64,000 nt of DNA from Stomoxys calcitrans (Eukaryota; Arthropoda; Insecta; Diptera; Muscidae). The notes under the pieces are model-generated. The model saw nothing but the letters and a program-made list of their open reading frames with translations, did not search any database and was not told where the DNA came from. The translations under genes were made by a program, and so were the position numbers. The stretch's first letter is position 1; the number at the start of each line of letters is the position of its first letter. Of this stretch, positions 10,601-22,478 are shown piece by piece. Location of the stretch: assembly GCF_963082655.1 (NCBI RefSeq), contig NC_081554.1:92448245-92512244 (forward strand). The letters are read 5' to 3'.

Positions 10601-11777
10601 TCTGGAAGGATACAATGTTTTAATTTTTCAAGATTTTCCTAATAATTCTGCAAATTTTGCACTTACCTTCTAATGTAGAACAACCCACTTGAGGTAAAAT
10701 TACAACTTCATTTGTCGAGTTTTCTACACCTGTACACTAGCTGCTGCCATGAATCTTCATCAAAAGTAATTAAAAATGAAAAAAATGTAATAGTCACCAA
10801 TAAACAATGCAAATATATTTGTTACTTACCTCTGCCTTTTTGATCCATTTTGCCGTTAGCTTTTGTATTTTCATGTAACGGCTGCTTTTCATAAAACAGC
10901 TGACATTTAAAAAACATCTGTTCTAAGTTGCAAATTTCTGCTGGCAAAAAAAGTCCCAGTAGAAATTTGCAGGTTCTCTTTTTTTGTAACTGTCAAAATT
11001 TCCTCTACCATAACATTCATAGCCTTTTCATCTTGTCTACAAATCGGTCTTATAAGGAAATTCAAAATTTGTACCCTTAAAAATCTTTACATGAGAAACA
11101 TTTTTGGAAGCATTTTTTATAAATACTTTAATGACAATAAACGCGGCTAGGCATTTGTTTGACCTTCAAAAGTAGCTGCCTTTGTGTAAAGTGTTCTTCC
11201 ATGAAGCATGACCATCCCATACCTTGTAGGGTGAAAGTATAAATATTAAATTACTTAGTACTACTCCACATATGTACAGAAATACGAGTGTGTTATCGGT
11301 TTGTACGGTAGTAGCGACATAGAATTTTGTTTCCATTTAATTGCTGGTGTCGTTTAGGATTTTCTATATTAATACGAGTATTGCTTAATGGGCGATAATT
11401 ACGACTACGTCATTTGTGCATGACGGCGTTTTATTTTTGTTTGTTTTATTTTATGAAGTTTCATTTTTAACATTGTGCAATGTTTACTCTTTTCTTTTGG
11501 TCAACTTGGCCATGTAATTTGATCGCTTGTGTTGCGCCACTTAATTTATCAAGTCATGTTTTCTTTTTTCTTCAAATAGCAGGCTGTTTGCGGTAGAGCT
11601 TGAGTGAGAATAGTGAGAAACAAATGAGAACTTCTGGAGGAAATATCACTAGAACACTTCGCAATATCTGTTGCGGACGCGTTCATTTCGGCAAACGAGC
11701 GATTTGTAAGAAAAACTACTCGTACTACAGTTTATGAGGTGCGCCTTACGTAAATCGATGAAAAAAAAGGAAACCAC
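10601..11777. other. No gene seen
   Basis: Unique-looking AT-rich sequence. One imperfect inverted repeat around 10930-10971 ('gcaaatttctgctgg' with its near inverse). Confidence 0.45.
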
Positions 11778-11972
11778 CGCAGAAAATTTTTTCTGATGGT
11801 CTCGCCAGGATTCCAACCTATGCGGACATGCTAACCCAGGCAGGGTCTAACTTCTCACATATCAATGAGTGCAGTCCGATTCAAGTTTAGGCTCGATGAT
11901 ATGTGGCCTTCTTTTTATAGCCGAGTGCGAACGGCGTGCCGCAGTGCGACACCTCTTTGGAGATAAGATTTG
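11778..11972 (-). repeat. Two juxtaposed SINE fragments
   Basis: A minus-strand tRNA-like head (11778-11845) is followed by the 3' part of a second copy (11849-11972, 'cttctcacatatcaatgagt' to 'cacctctttgg'). In one intact minus copy the order would be reversed, so these are two truncated copies or a rearranged one. Confidence 0.7.
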
Positions 11973-11974
11973 CG

Positions 11975-12535
11975 CCCTCTAGAGGGTCAAGAAGCCAAGA
12001 TCCAAGATCGGTTTATACGAGAGTTATTAACCGATTTGCACAGTTTTTGATGGTCAAACCAAACCACTGCATACAAATTTCAGCCAAATCGGATAATAAT
12101 TGCGCTCTCTAGAGGCTCAACATTTCAAGATCCGAGATTGGTTTATATGGGAACTATATCAGGTTATAAACCGATTTGGATCATACTTGGAACAGTTGTT
12201 GGAAGTCAAAATAAAACAGCTGGTTCAAAATTTGTCTAGATGTTCAAGAAGTCAAGATCCAGGATTGGTTAATATGGCAGCTATATTATAAAAGCATGGA
12301 TCGATATAGCGCATTTACAATCCCAAACGACTCACACTAATAGGAAGTATTCGTGCAAAATTTCAAGTGTCTATCTTTATTTCTTTGAAAGTTAGCGTGG
12401 ACGGACGGACAGGGCTTAATCGACTTAAAATGTCAAGACAATATGTTGGGTCTCAGATTAATATTTCGAGGTGTTACAAACAGAATGACGAAATCAGTAT
12501 ACCTCCCATCCTATGATCGAGGGCATAAAAACAAT
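11975..12535 (-). repeat. DINE-like type A element, lacking the hairpin end
   Basis: Central units with 'gcgctctctagaggctcaac' run into 'gtggacggacggacaggg' and 'ctatgatcgagggcataaa'. The hairpin end is absent. Confidence 0.6.
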
Positions 12536-12664
12536 GTTGTTTTTTCGTTCCAGCAGCAATCTTAATTATCGAAGATTTTGTTGTATTGAAAAAGTAGAGC
12601 CAGTGGTCACACGCACCTATAATTGCGTATGATCCGTATGATTTTCCATCCAAATATAACGTAA

Positions 12665-12898
12665 AATGCAAATTGCAAATTTGTCCATGAACATTTCATC
12701 AATGAACAGGGGCAAACTTCTTACATATCAATGAGGGACCTCCTTTTTATAGCCGAGTCCGAAACGTCATTGAGAAGAAGAATAATAAATGTCGCCAGCA
12801 ATGAATATGTTTTTTGGGAACTCCTTTTTATAGCCGAGTCCGAAACGTCATTGAGAAGAAGAATAATAAATGTCGCCAGCAATGAATATGTTTTTTGG
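12665..12898 (-). repeat. SINE 3' fragment leading into a 91 bp tandem duplication
   Basis: 12665-12740 is the SINE tail ('catgaacatttcatcaatga'). From 12741 the block starting 'tcctttttatagccgagtcc' and ending 'aatgaatatgttttttgg' occurs twice, at 12741-12831 and 12832-12898, with no difference seen in the shared part. Confidence 0.7.
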
Positions 12899-12984
12899 TT
12901 ATTTATAAAATTTCAGACACTATGGTAACTGAAACATTTTGTACTATTTTTTATAATTTCTTATTCTTCGTATATAAAACTGAC

Positions 12985-13765
12985 CTTCTGATTTCATCAA
13001 ATCGGAATTTAGTTATATATAGCCGCTATAGAGACCGATCTCCAGACTTAAAGTCTTGAGATCTCTATTTTGGTAGACCCCTACACCTATTTATTGAATG
13101 TGATCCAGATCGGACCATATTTAGATGTAGTTTCCATGTAGACCGAGTTCTATTCATCCTATTTTGAAGAAATTTGGCACAGTGAGTTCTTGTAGGCCCC
13201 TTCACCTGTTGAATCTTGTTCAGATCGAACCATATTTGGACACTTTTAACAGGAATGGATAGGGATCTAGCAGAACTCAATGTGCCAATTTTCATCGAAG
13301 TCGGGTAATTGATCTTTTATGGCCTTAATAACCTATATCGGAAGATTGGGCGGTCGGTTTATATGGCAGGGGTAGGGTAGGGGTCTACCAGAGCTCACTG
13401 TGCCAAATTTAATCGAAATCGGCTTATTGATCTTTTATGGCTTTAATACCATATATCGGGAGATTGGGCGTTCGGTTTATATGGCAGCTATATCCAAATA
13501 TGTTCCGATTTGGGCCACACTCTACAGGAAGGGTTGGGGTCTACCAGAGCTCACTGTGCCAAATCTCATTGAAATTGGATGAAAAGTTACCAATTTATTG
13601 CCTCAAGTTTTTGGTCTTTATAGCGGTATGTATAACTAAATTCCGATTTAATGAGATCAGAAGATCAGGTTATATACTTGTAAATACCCAATATATCTGC
13701 AAAATTATAAATACCAAACTTTTGAGTATATATGGGTAAATAGCCGGGTATTTATCCAATTTACC
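12985..13765. repeat. Type C dispersed repeat with 'tatatggcagctatat' units
   Basis: Units such as 'gttcggtttatatggcagct' alternate with 'ctaccagagctcactgtgcc'. It ends in a block with a decayed palindrome ('aaatagccgggtattta') and 'tcgctcatctctac', shared with the copy at 26865. It is related to the DINE-like units but lacks the TATACCC end. Confidence 0.6.
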
Positions 13766-14329
13766 GGGAAAATAACTTCTGGGGATTTACCCTTCGCTCA
13801 TCTCTACTAATGTGGACTGATATCTCAATTTTTTTCTCTAATAACTTGGTTTCATCTAGTGATGTCTGTTTATTGTCGATTCCCCCCTCTAAGCCTATGT
13901 ACCACAAATCAATTCAATTGTGTTCAAAAAAATGTTTGTACATTTTAAATGGAATTCAAAATTATTTGTGTATCTTCCTTGATACATTTCTGTTTTGCAA
14001 AAGTTAATTAAAAAACGTTTTGCCATTCTTACCCAATATCTTTGTCATGTTCTAAAAAACAACAAACAAAAACCATCAATCACAGATTACAGTGATGAAA
14101 GGTACTCAGAGCTGTAGTAGGTTTATCGCCGCAGCGTTTATGCGGTAAAGCAATGCGTCATAGATAAAATCGACCATAGGCAAAAACGTTGCACAGTGGG
14201 AAAAGTAGCTTACTATACTTATCATTGAAACATATACCATATCACTACGTGCAAAGTGGAAACTACGTGCTAGTGTATCTACACGTAAATAAATAATGCA
14301 TTAGCCATCAACGCTATTATCGACAAGTA
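13766..14329. other. No gene seen
   Basis: AT-rich. The open frame at 13810-14007 has no motif and no splice context that I would defend. Confidence 0.4.
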
Positions 14330-14585
14330 ATCACCTTTTGAGACTTTGCTTACGATAAAATTGCATCTTTTATGATAAATTCATGCAAGAATTTATATGG
14401 AAAATAAAGTTTGCCCAAGTACCGTTTATTAATGAAGATAAAAATTTGTAATTACACGCAAAAAAATTTTCGACAAGAAAAATTCTTCTGTGAAAAACGT
14501 TGGACATAGTTTACGATGAAATTTTCGTTATTTTTTGCGTTAAATTCTTGCAAGAATTTATAATAAACATAAGTTTTTTACCTTG
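14330..14585. repeat. Repeat shared with the 7.98-8.11 kb segment
   Basis: 'tcttttatgataaattcatg' followed by 'caagaattta' here matches 'tcttttatgataaactcatg' plus 'caagagttt' at 8010 and again in the second tandem copy at 9160. An 'acacgcaaaaaaa' motif at 14456 is like the family E edge. Confidence 0.5.
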
Positions 14586-14621
14586 ACGGGGGTTTCAACT
14601 AGTTATCATATTTACATATAA

Positions 14622-15528
14622 AACAAGTAAGAGCGTGCTAAGTTTGGCCGGGCCGAATCTTATATACCCTCCACAATGGATCGAATTTGCCGAGTTCTAT
14701 GCGCGGTATCTCCTTTTAGGCAAACAAAGAATATTGAATAATAACTGTTATACTATTGGAGCTATATCAAGTTATAATCCGATTCGGACCATCGGAGAAT
14801 TGCGCTCTCTGGAGGCTCAAGAAGTCAAGATCGCAGATCGGTTTATATGACAGTAATATCAGGTTATGTACTGATTTGCGCCATATCTAGCACATTTATT
14901 GGAAGTCATAACAAAACACCCCATGCAAAATTTTAGCCAAATCGGGTAAGAATTGCGCCCTCTATTGGCTCTAGAAGTCAATATACAAGATCGGTTTTAG
15001 CTGAACCAGATATTAACCGATTTGGATCATACTTAGCACAGTTGTTGGAAGTGATACCAAAACACCACGTGCAAAATTTCAGTCAAATCGGACGAGAATT
15101 GCGCCCTCTAGAGGCTCAAGAAGTCAAGATCCAAGATCGGTGTGTATGGCAGCTATATCAAAACATGGACCGATTTGAACCAATGGAAGTTGTTGGAAGT
15201 GATACCAAAACACCACGTGCAAAATTTCAGTCAAATCGGACGAGAATTGCGCCCTCTAGAGGCTCAAGAAGTCAAGACCCAAGATCGGTTTATATGAGTG
15301 ATATAATAAAACATGGACCGATATAAGAAGTATTTGTACAAAATTTCAAGCACATAGGTTTTTTCGAAAGTTATCGTACTTTCGACAGACAGACGGACAT
15401 GGCTAGATCGACTTAAAATGACATGACGATCAAGAATATATTTTATGGGGTCTTAGACGCATATTTCGAGGCGTTACAAACAGAATGACGTAATAAGTAT
15501 ACCCCCATCCTATGGTGGAGGGTATAAA
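14622..15528 (-). repeat. DINE-like type A element, full length, ~150 bp central repeats
   Basis: The right edge is 'catcctatggtggagggtat'. The left edge is 'gtttggccgggccgaatct', with a hairpin-forming block. Central units begin at about 14814, 14967, 15113 and 15261 (146-153 bp). The last two units are almost identical (15040-15130 against 15190-15280), suggesting recent unit duplication or conversion. Confidence 0.68.
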
Positions 15529-15534
15529 AATTGA

Positions 15535-16625
15535 ACGTTTAAGTGGCAGTCTGCCATCAGACTCACTTAGACATTTTCATCCATTGTGATACCACAGGAA
15601 TAGAAGAAGGAAGATACCTTCTCGTTTCTACCATTGAACCATCCAGATCGTTTTAAAAATCCCATTAACTTGCGAATGTCTAGATTAGGCCACATAGTTT
15701 TGAAATGCTCACAGCCCTCTCTTTGTGACCGTCTATCATTCTTTGTCCTTCGGGCCTGGTTCCCCTAACCGCAATTGCCACGTCATCAGCATACGCGCCC
15801 ACTTTTACACCCTTTTCTTCCAGAGACAAAAGTATATTGTTAATGGCTATATTCTAAAAGTAGAGGAGACAGTACACCACTTGAGGGGTTCCTCTGCCGA
15901 CCCATCTTTTTAGATCCACAGATCCCAAGCCTGCCGTAATGTATCTTTTAGTAAGTACGTTATTAATACGATTTATTACGGTAAAGTTGATGCCTAGAAA
16001 CTCCAACTCTTGTGATTGACATGGGTTTTACATTATTGAAAGCACCTTCAGTGTCAAGAAATGCTAACATTGTATATTCTTTGACAGGGAGAGAACCCCC
16101 TATGTATCCGACTAGGTCGTGAAGGGTTGTTTCATTGGATTTGCCTTTACTTATGCATGCTGCTGCCGCGACAGGTGATCTCCAGGGATCTTTGCCCTAA
16201 GATATGTTTCTATAAACGTCTCAAGAGTCTTCAGCATAAAGGATGACAGACTGATAGGACGGAAATCGTTCGCCTTCGTGTGGTAGGGTTTTCTTGCTAT
16301 CGGAATGAAAATGGCCTTCGGTCCCTCCATCTCACAGGTATATATGACATTCTGATACAAGCAGAGTATATCTTCCTAAGCCAGGGAACCAGTCTTTCAG
16401 ACACAGCTTGTAATTCAACCGGTGATACATCATCAGGGCCTGGCGTCTTAAAGATGTCGAAACTTCTTATCGGCCAAAGGATTTTAGGCTCAGACCAGTG
16501 ACAACCTCTTCTGGCGCTACGTTGTCCGTTGGAGAATGTTAAGCTAAAGACATTTTTGAGGTTATACGTACTCAGAACCTTTTGATTTACGAGCGCCATT
16601 GGTGTTGTTCGCAGTAACTTAAAAG
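15535..16625 (-). pseudogene. Reverse transcriptase pseudogene of an I/jockey-like non-LTR element
   Basis: Minus strand, 5' to 3': 'FKTPGPDDVSPVELQAVSER' (16.45 kb), 'YTCEMEGPKAIFIPIARKPY' and 'FRPISLSSFMLKTLETFIET' (16.2-16.3 kb), then 'VGAYADDVAIA' at about 15.77-15.80 kb, which holds the catalytic Asp pair. Frameshifts between these blocks break the ORF. It may be the RT half of the family whose RNase H part is at 63 kb; this is inferred. Confidence 0.78.
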
Positions 16626-17597
16626 ATTCATTTCGCCCAGAAAATGCAATTAAATCGTGAACATTTTCGTGCGATTATTTTTTACAAATCTTGACGTGAA
16701 TTAACTTAACAACAGTGCATCAATGAACTTAATTCAATTCTTGACGATGAACCTGCATCAATGACCAGTGTTTATCGATGGTATGGTGAAATCAAGCGAG
16801 GTCGTAGTTTACTCCAAAACGAATTTCGTAAAGGTCGCCCAAAAACTATTGAGATGTGCGCCAACTGATATTGCAAGATAGCATGAGACTTATCGTGAGA
16901 TTGATACAACCTTAGGCATTAGTGGGACCAGCATAAATTTTATATTGCATGACCGTCAAAAAAATGTGTTCGCGTTGGATCCCACATAATTTGTAAATCG
17001 CTAAAAAAGGCCCGGGTCGATTGGTCGAAAAAAATGCTCCAAAAATACGATCGCGGTGCTTCGAAGCACGTCTATGACATCGTGACAGGTGATGAATCGC
17101 AATTTTACGCGTATGAGCCCGAAAGTAAACAGCTGTCAACTGTATTGGTGTTTCAAGATGAGCCAAATCCAACAAAAGTTGCGCACGAAGCACTTTCAAA
17201 CAAATGATCGCCTGTTTTTTCGAAAAAACTGAACATGTCTCAATCTTACCACTAGAACAACGCAGAACAGTCAATTCTGAGTGGTATAGAACCTTTTGTT
17301 TGTCAGTTGTCTTCCAAGAAATCAGGAAAACCAACCGCCGAAGACGAATCAATCTTCACCACGACACTGCGAGCTCTCACACATCGGCTCAAACAACTGC
17401 ATTTTTGAGCACTCGAAACATCGATTTGATGAGTCATCCGCCGTATAGTCCTGACTTGGCACCGAATGTATTCCCCTAAAAAATTAAATGAGAGGTCAAC
17501 GTTTTTCGACACCTGAAGAAGCGGTTGATGCGTTTCTGCAAAGGATTAATATTTGTTTTGTGGTCTCTAATCCCGAAATATAAAAGGCAACCCTCGT
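16625..17597 (+). pseudogene. Decayed mariner transposase (mariner family)
   Basis: The three frames together read as a mariner transposase. The N-terminal part resembles 'NREHFRAIIFYKS' and 'SMTSVYRWYGEIKRGRS'. The middle has 'RVDWSKKMLQKYDRGASKHV' and 'DIVTGDES', which holds the first catalytic Asp. Later come 'LHHDTASSHTSAQTTAFLS' and 'MSHPPYSPDLAPN', the region that normally carries the DD34D signature. Several stops and frameshifts break the frame, for example near 16700, 17206 and 17480. The right end near 17597 abuts the next mariner-type element. It cannot encode a working enzyme. Confidence 0.85.
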
Positions 17598-17600
17598 ATA

Positions 17601-18415
17601 AAGGGTGATTTTTTAGCTATTATATTTTTGGCAACACTGGTTTAAACAGCTCACGCCCGTTTCGCGTTTTATTTCACTGTCAAACGTCTTCAGTTTGGTC
17701 TATAATTTAACCATGAATCGCCTTACAAACGAACAACGCTTGCAAATTATTGAATTTTATTATCCGAATGCTTGGTCTGTTTTAGAAAGTTCATTGCTGG
17801 CTTTTTCCATTGAGCGACGAAGCTCAATTTTGGCTCAATGAGTATATAAAGAAGCTGTATTGTTGATTTTAAAGTAATGATCAGCCAGAAGCATTGCAAG
17901 AGTTACCAATGCATACAGAAAAAGTCACAGTTTGGTGCGGTTTATGGGCTTGTGGCATCATTGAACCGTACTTCTTCAAAGATGATGCGAATCGTAACGT
18001 GACTGTGAATGGTTTGCGCTATCGTGAGATGATATCCAACTTTTTTTTTTTGCCCAAAATGCAAGAGTTTAACTCGCATAACATGTGGTTTCAACAAGAC
18101 GGTGCCACATGCCACACAGCACGCGTAACAATGGACTTATTGAGAGGCGAGTTCGGTGAATATTTTATTTTACGTTCGGGACCGGTCAATTGACCACCTA
18201 GTGCGAAGCATTTATCCGTGAGATACCGGCCGAAATGTTGGAAAGAGTATGCCAAAGTTGAACTAAGCGGATGGACCATTTGAGGGGGAATCACGTTCAA
18301 TTAAATTATATGGACCCTACTATCGATTCAAATAAAGATTTCATGCATTTTTTTGAATTTTATAAGTTTTTTTTTGAAAAACTTATAAACCTATAGCTCT
18401 TAAAAAATCACCCTT
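17601..18415 (+). mobile_element. Internally deleted mariner-superfamily element, ~815 bp
   Basis: The ends are inverted repeats: 'aagggtgattttttag' at 17601 and its inverse ending at 18415. The left end starts a transposase-like frame at 17713 ('MNRLTNEQRLQIIEFYYPNA') that stops soon after. From 17894 the C-terminal half reads 'EKVTVWCGLWACGIIEPYFF', 'RNVTVNGLRYREM' and 'MWFQQDGATCHTARVTMDLL', with Asp in QQDGA as the likely second catalytic residue, then a stop at 18191. The first catalytic region is deleted. The right flank is not a clean TA. Confidence 0.8.
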
Positions 18416-18454
18416 CATTTGAAAAATTCATTCAAAGAACTTGTCACATGTGGT

Positions 18455-18517
18455 CCATGGTGTGGAGTATATAAGATTCGGACCGGCCTAACTTAACGTG
18501 CTTGTACTTTTTATTTA
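18455..18517 (+). repeat. Hairpin-end fragment of a DINE-like element
   Basis: 'gtccatggtgtggagtatat' then 'aagattcggaccggcctaac' matches the 3' terminal block of type A copies, with nothing of the body. Confidence 0.55.
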
Positions 18518-19097
18518 TAAAAAAACAGTAAACGTAGCTAAAACAAATTGTATTTTCAAGTAAATAAAAATTTTAGGCAAAAATCTAAAAAAATTCGCGG
18601 TATATTCGATATAAGTACGACCTACCACAATGTATGGCCCTTCAAGCCTCTACACCTTATATGGTTGAAAAGTCCTCTTACCAAAGACGAAACGCGTTCC
18701 CTAGTGGTTGGTGTGTTGTGTTCTCTGACTACCCTTTTCCATTGTAAAAACAAAACTACGATCATTGAGCTCTTCTTTTTGACATATACTGACTGTTACG
18801 TTAACTGTTGAACTCTTGACTCTTGAACCAACTTCAGTGCTTTGCGATACATCGGATCAGAATCAAAACGACGCAAAGCAGATTGAATCAAATTTGAGAA
18901 TGCTGTATTTGGTTCTGGTTCTAACACCATTACTACAAACTAGTATTCTAAGAACAAAGCTGCTTGATTGTACTAAGATTTTTTTTAGCGATTTTTGGTT
19001 CAAATATCAGAATTTATCAGAAGTAGTTTGTGTTTTGCAAATAAACTTCACCCTTGTCAACGTTATGAGATTTGTGTGATATTGTAAATTTTTATAC
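18518..19097. other. No gene seen
   Basis: Two adjoining 87-codon open frames (18548 and 18816) show no family motif and read like chance frames. Confidence 0.4.
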
Positions 19098-19625
19098 CCT
19101 CCACCGCCACAGTGGTATAGGGTATTATTAATTAGTACATTTGTTTGTAACACCCAGAAGGAAGAGAGATAGACCCATTAATAAGTATACCGATTGACTC
19201 AGAATCACTTTCTGATTAGATTAAGATATGTCCGTCTGTCCACGTTAATTTGTGCACAAACTACAGGTCCCAATTTTCATCCGATCGTCTTCAAGTTTGG
19301 CACATAATTTTTTGGCTTAGCGACAAAGCCTTATGAAATTGGAAAAAATCGGTTCAAATTTGAATAAAGCTCCCATATATATGTTCATCAAATCTGAACT
19401 CAATTGTTACCCGATTCAATCGAAATTTGGCAGGAAGGATTTTCTTATAACTCTTAGTATTACTAATGAATCGGGTCCAATTTAGATATTGCTGCCATGT
19501 ATGTATTTCACACGAATAATAACCCATCTGAAAACATCCGCCGAGGTCCATCAAAATTGATTCAGATTTAGCTATAGTTCCCACTTTGCACTTAAAGAGT
19601 AGGTGTTGGGTGTTATACAGTCGCT
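19098..19625 (+). repeat. DINE-like element of a further subtype
   Basis: It starts 'tataccctccaccgccacag', with a short palindrome ('tataccc...gggtatt') and 'gtccgtctgtccacg' near 19228, in the order seen in DINE-1-type ends. The body differs from types A-C. No ORF is supported. Confidence 0.5.
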
Positions 19626-19722
19626 AGCGACCGACTTTGGCCTTTTCTTACTGGTTATCCATATTTTAATTAATATTTACACTGATGAGTTGGCAAACAA
19701 GAAAAACAAACAAAGTTATATA

Positions 19723-21418
19723 CAGCTGTGTTCAAAATAATATTTTCACAAGACAAATTTGTTGGTATATCAACATTCAAATTAAGTGATATTCTAAAAG
19801 TATTTAGAAGTATATGTAAGAAGTCAAATTACAAAAATAAACATATTTTAAATGTTATATTAGGGTGGTTTTAAAAAACATTTTTTGGCAGAATAAAACA
19901 TTTTTGGCCCTTAAATGTTTTATTCTGTTAGATTTTAAGATTCCCAAAATTTGAGCACAATTGGAAGAAGCTGGGGCCTCAAAACTTTGTAAATTTTGAT
20001 TTTGTTGGCTATTTGGCGATTTTGGGGGGTTCGTCGACCCATGTCTCTAAAACGGCGAAAGCTATTTGCCCGTGTCATACATCAAATTAAAGGTCATTCT
20101 CTTTAAAACATTTTATGTTCAATAACGAGGAACGTAAATAGTACTGAATTGGAGATAATGAAGGCAATGTCCCTAAAAACGTGCAAGGTAACTCTGATAG
20201 TCAGTCTGTCGTTTTTTCCAATTAGGTACAAAAGATCGCATTTACTATCCAATCATCATGAAAATTTGCATATATCACCATCACACCCCAAAGACAAATG
20301 CTATGAATTTTGGGATATTACGGTCCATATAATTTAATGTTTGAAGATTATTTCATGCTAATGTTGACCGTGACTGCGCCTCAAATTGTCCATCCGCTTA
20401 GTCCAATTTTGGTATACTATTTACAACATTTCGGCCAGTATCTCACGAATAAGTGCTTCAATGTTGTCTTCCAATGCGTCAATTGAAGCGGGCTTGTCTG
20501 CATAGACATGAGCTTTAACATAACCCGACAAAAAAATAGTCTAAAGGCGTTGAATCGCACTACCTAGGCCGCCAATTGGCCGGTCCCGAACGTGAAATAA
20601 GTCCATGGTTGCGCGTGCTGTGTGGCGCCGTCTTGTTGAAACCACATGTCATACAAGTCAGAAAAGTTGGATCTCATCTCACGGTAGCGCTCACCATTCA
20701 CAGTTACGTTACGAAGAAGAAGTACGGTCCAATGATGCCACCAACCCATAAACCGCACCAAAAAGATAATAGCTATAAAATCACCCTTTATAAGCCATCA
20801 TGGATATGTTATAACTTTGGAGCGAGTAACGTTACATTATGTAGACTGGAATATGCTTCTGAAATTGGTACTCTATGACCGGAAACATGCAAGTACATTG
20901 GCAAGAGGTCTTTTCAGGTCAATGAGCTCATATATAGGGATACATTGAAGTTATGTTACAGAAAACCGAATGCCAAATGCGGAAGAGCTATGGAACACAG
21001 TGCATAATGCCAGTCAAAAAATCCTTTTAAAGCTATCCCAGGATCACCCTGCAAAGAAATGTCAGGATCTTATTGAGACTCCATGCATCATAGATGAGCC
21101 GAAGACATCAAAAAACAGGTTACTAATCTAGTCACAGAAATAATTTACATTTTTATAAATTAATTTTCAACTTTTGTGCCATTTCCTTTAAAAGTATTGG
21201 ATAATATATCAATACTCCTATTATTTTGAACAGCTTTATGGGGGAAAAATAAATTAATGAATTTTTTTTTATATTATTGTAACTTTAATTAGATAATTTT
21301 TTCTTATGCAATTTCAAGATTTGATTAATAATTCATCTAACCTAAAAAAATTATTTTTATAAAAAAATAAAATTTTGTTTTTTAGAGGAGCACACTCCTA
21401 TTATTTTGAACACAACTG
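19723..21418 (+). mobile_element. Decayed Tc1-like element with another element nested inside
   Basis: The outer ends match as inverted repeats: 'cagctgtgttcaaaataata' at 19723 and the inverse of a near-identical sequence ending at 21418. A second copy of the end motif ('tcctattattttgaacag') lies at about 21211-21235, suggesting an IR/DR layout. Near 20980-21090 a frame reads like a Tc1 C-terminus ('RMPNAEELWNTVHNASQKIL', then Asp-His-Pro-Ala-Lys). The rest of the transposase is lost, and 20372-20788 is an inserted mariner-type fragment. Confidence 0.7.
20372..20788 (-). pseudogene. Mariner-superfamily fragment, same family as the 17.6 kb element
   Basis: On the minus strand the 5' end at 20788 is 'aagggtgattttatagctat', nearly the same as the left end of the 17,601 element, followed outside by TA. 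It then reads 'RNVTVNGERYREMRSN', 'MWFQQDGATQHA' and 'YFTFGTGQLAA', parallel to the other copy. It has stops and frameshifts, lacks a matching 3' inverted repeat, and is an internally deleted, 3'-truncated copy. Confidence 0.78.
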
Positions 21419-21585
21419 TGCATATCTGTAAAGTGTGATTCTTCGCTACATTGTCATTCATCCATGTCTATTGAGGTGCTAATTGTTTACAAAAACAACA
21501 ATAACAGACAACTGAAGATTCCTTAAAAATAATGGATGGGTTTTTAATAAAGAGATATGTAAATTTTCCCAAGAATATTCCATTG

Positions 21586-22478
21586 AGAAGCAGCGGGGAT
21601 AATTCTCTCATATCAATGAGACTGACCGATAGAAATTTAAGCTCAATGATGAGTGATCTACGTATATGGCTGACAACCTAAGGCAACCACAGCTGACATT
21701 TTTATACCCTCCATCATAGGAAGGGGGAATGCTAATTTCGTCATTCTGCTTGTAACACCTTGAAATATGCATCTGAGACCCCATAAAGTATATATATTCT
21801 TGATCGTCATGTCATTTGAAGTCGATCTAGCCATGTCCGTCCGATCTTGGATCTTGACTTCTTGAGCCAATAGAGCGCGCAATTCTCATCCGATTTGGCT
21901 GAAATTTTGCATGAGGTGTTTTGTTATGACTTCCAATAACTGTGCTAGGTATGGCGCAAATCAGTACATAACCTGATGTAGCTGCTATATAAAACGATCT
22001 GGGATCTTGACTTCTTGAGCCTCTAGAGGGTGCAATTCTCATCCGATTTGGTAGAAATTTTGTACAACGCCTTCTCTTATGACCTTCAACATGCGTGTTC
22101 AATATGGTCTGAATCGATCAATAGCTTGATACAGCTCCCGTATAAACTGATCTCCCGATTTTGCTTCTTCAGCCCCTACAAGGCGCAATTCTTATCCGAA
22201 TGAACTGAAATATTACACAATGACTTCTACAATGTTCAGCATTCATTTATGGTCCCAAACGGATTATAACTTGATATAGCTGCAATAGTATAACAGTTCT
22301 TATTCAATATTCTTTGTTTGCCTGAAAGGAGATACCGCGCATATAACTCGACAAATGCGATCCATGGTGGAGGGTATATAAAATTCGGCACGGCCTCTTT
22401 ATTGTTTTCCGATGTTCTTGCGGGGATTGCGACCTTATCGTCAAAGTCGGGCATGCTAAGCTCAGAGCACCGGAAAAT
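21586..22478 (-). repeat. SINE scraps flanking a DINE-like repeat
   Basis: 21586-21658 carries a piece of the SINE 3' half ('tctctcatatcaatgag'). 22405-22478 carries a decayed tRNA head ('gatgttcttgcggggattgc'). The DINE-like element between them is listed separately. Confidence 0.5.
21701..22402 (+). repeat. DINE-like type A element, forward
   Basis: It opens 'tataccctccatcatagga', has 'ctaatttcgtc' and 'aaagtatatatattcttgat', then a short 'gtccgtccg' core and two to three central units. It ends 'tggtggagggtatataaaat' and a damaged hairpin. Confidence 0.65.

Noticed and set aside
15042..15326. Open frames through DINE-like repeats (also 61497-61706, 40375-40722, 21827-22102, 25396-25695, 55.0-55.24 kb)
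   Set aside because: They all translate the same tandem units ('SVYMAAISKHGP'-like) in several frames. The repeats explain them and no selection for coding is evident.
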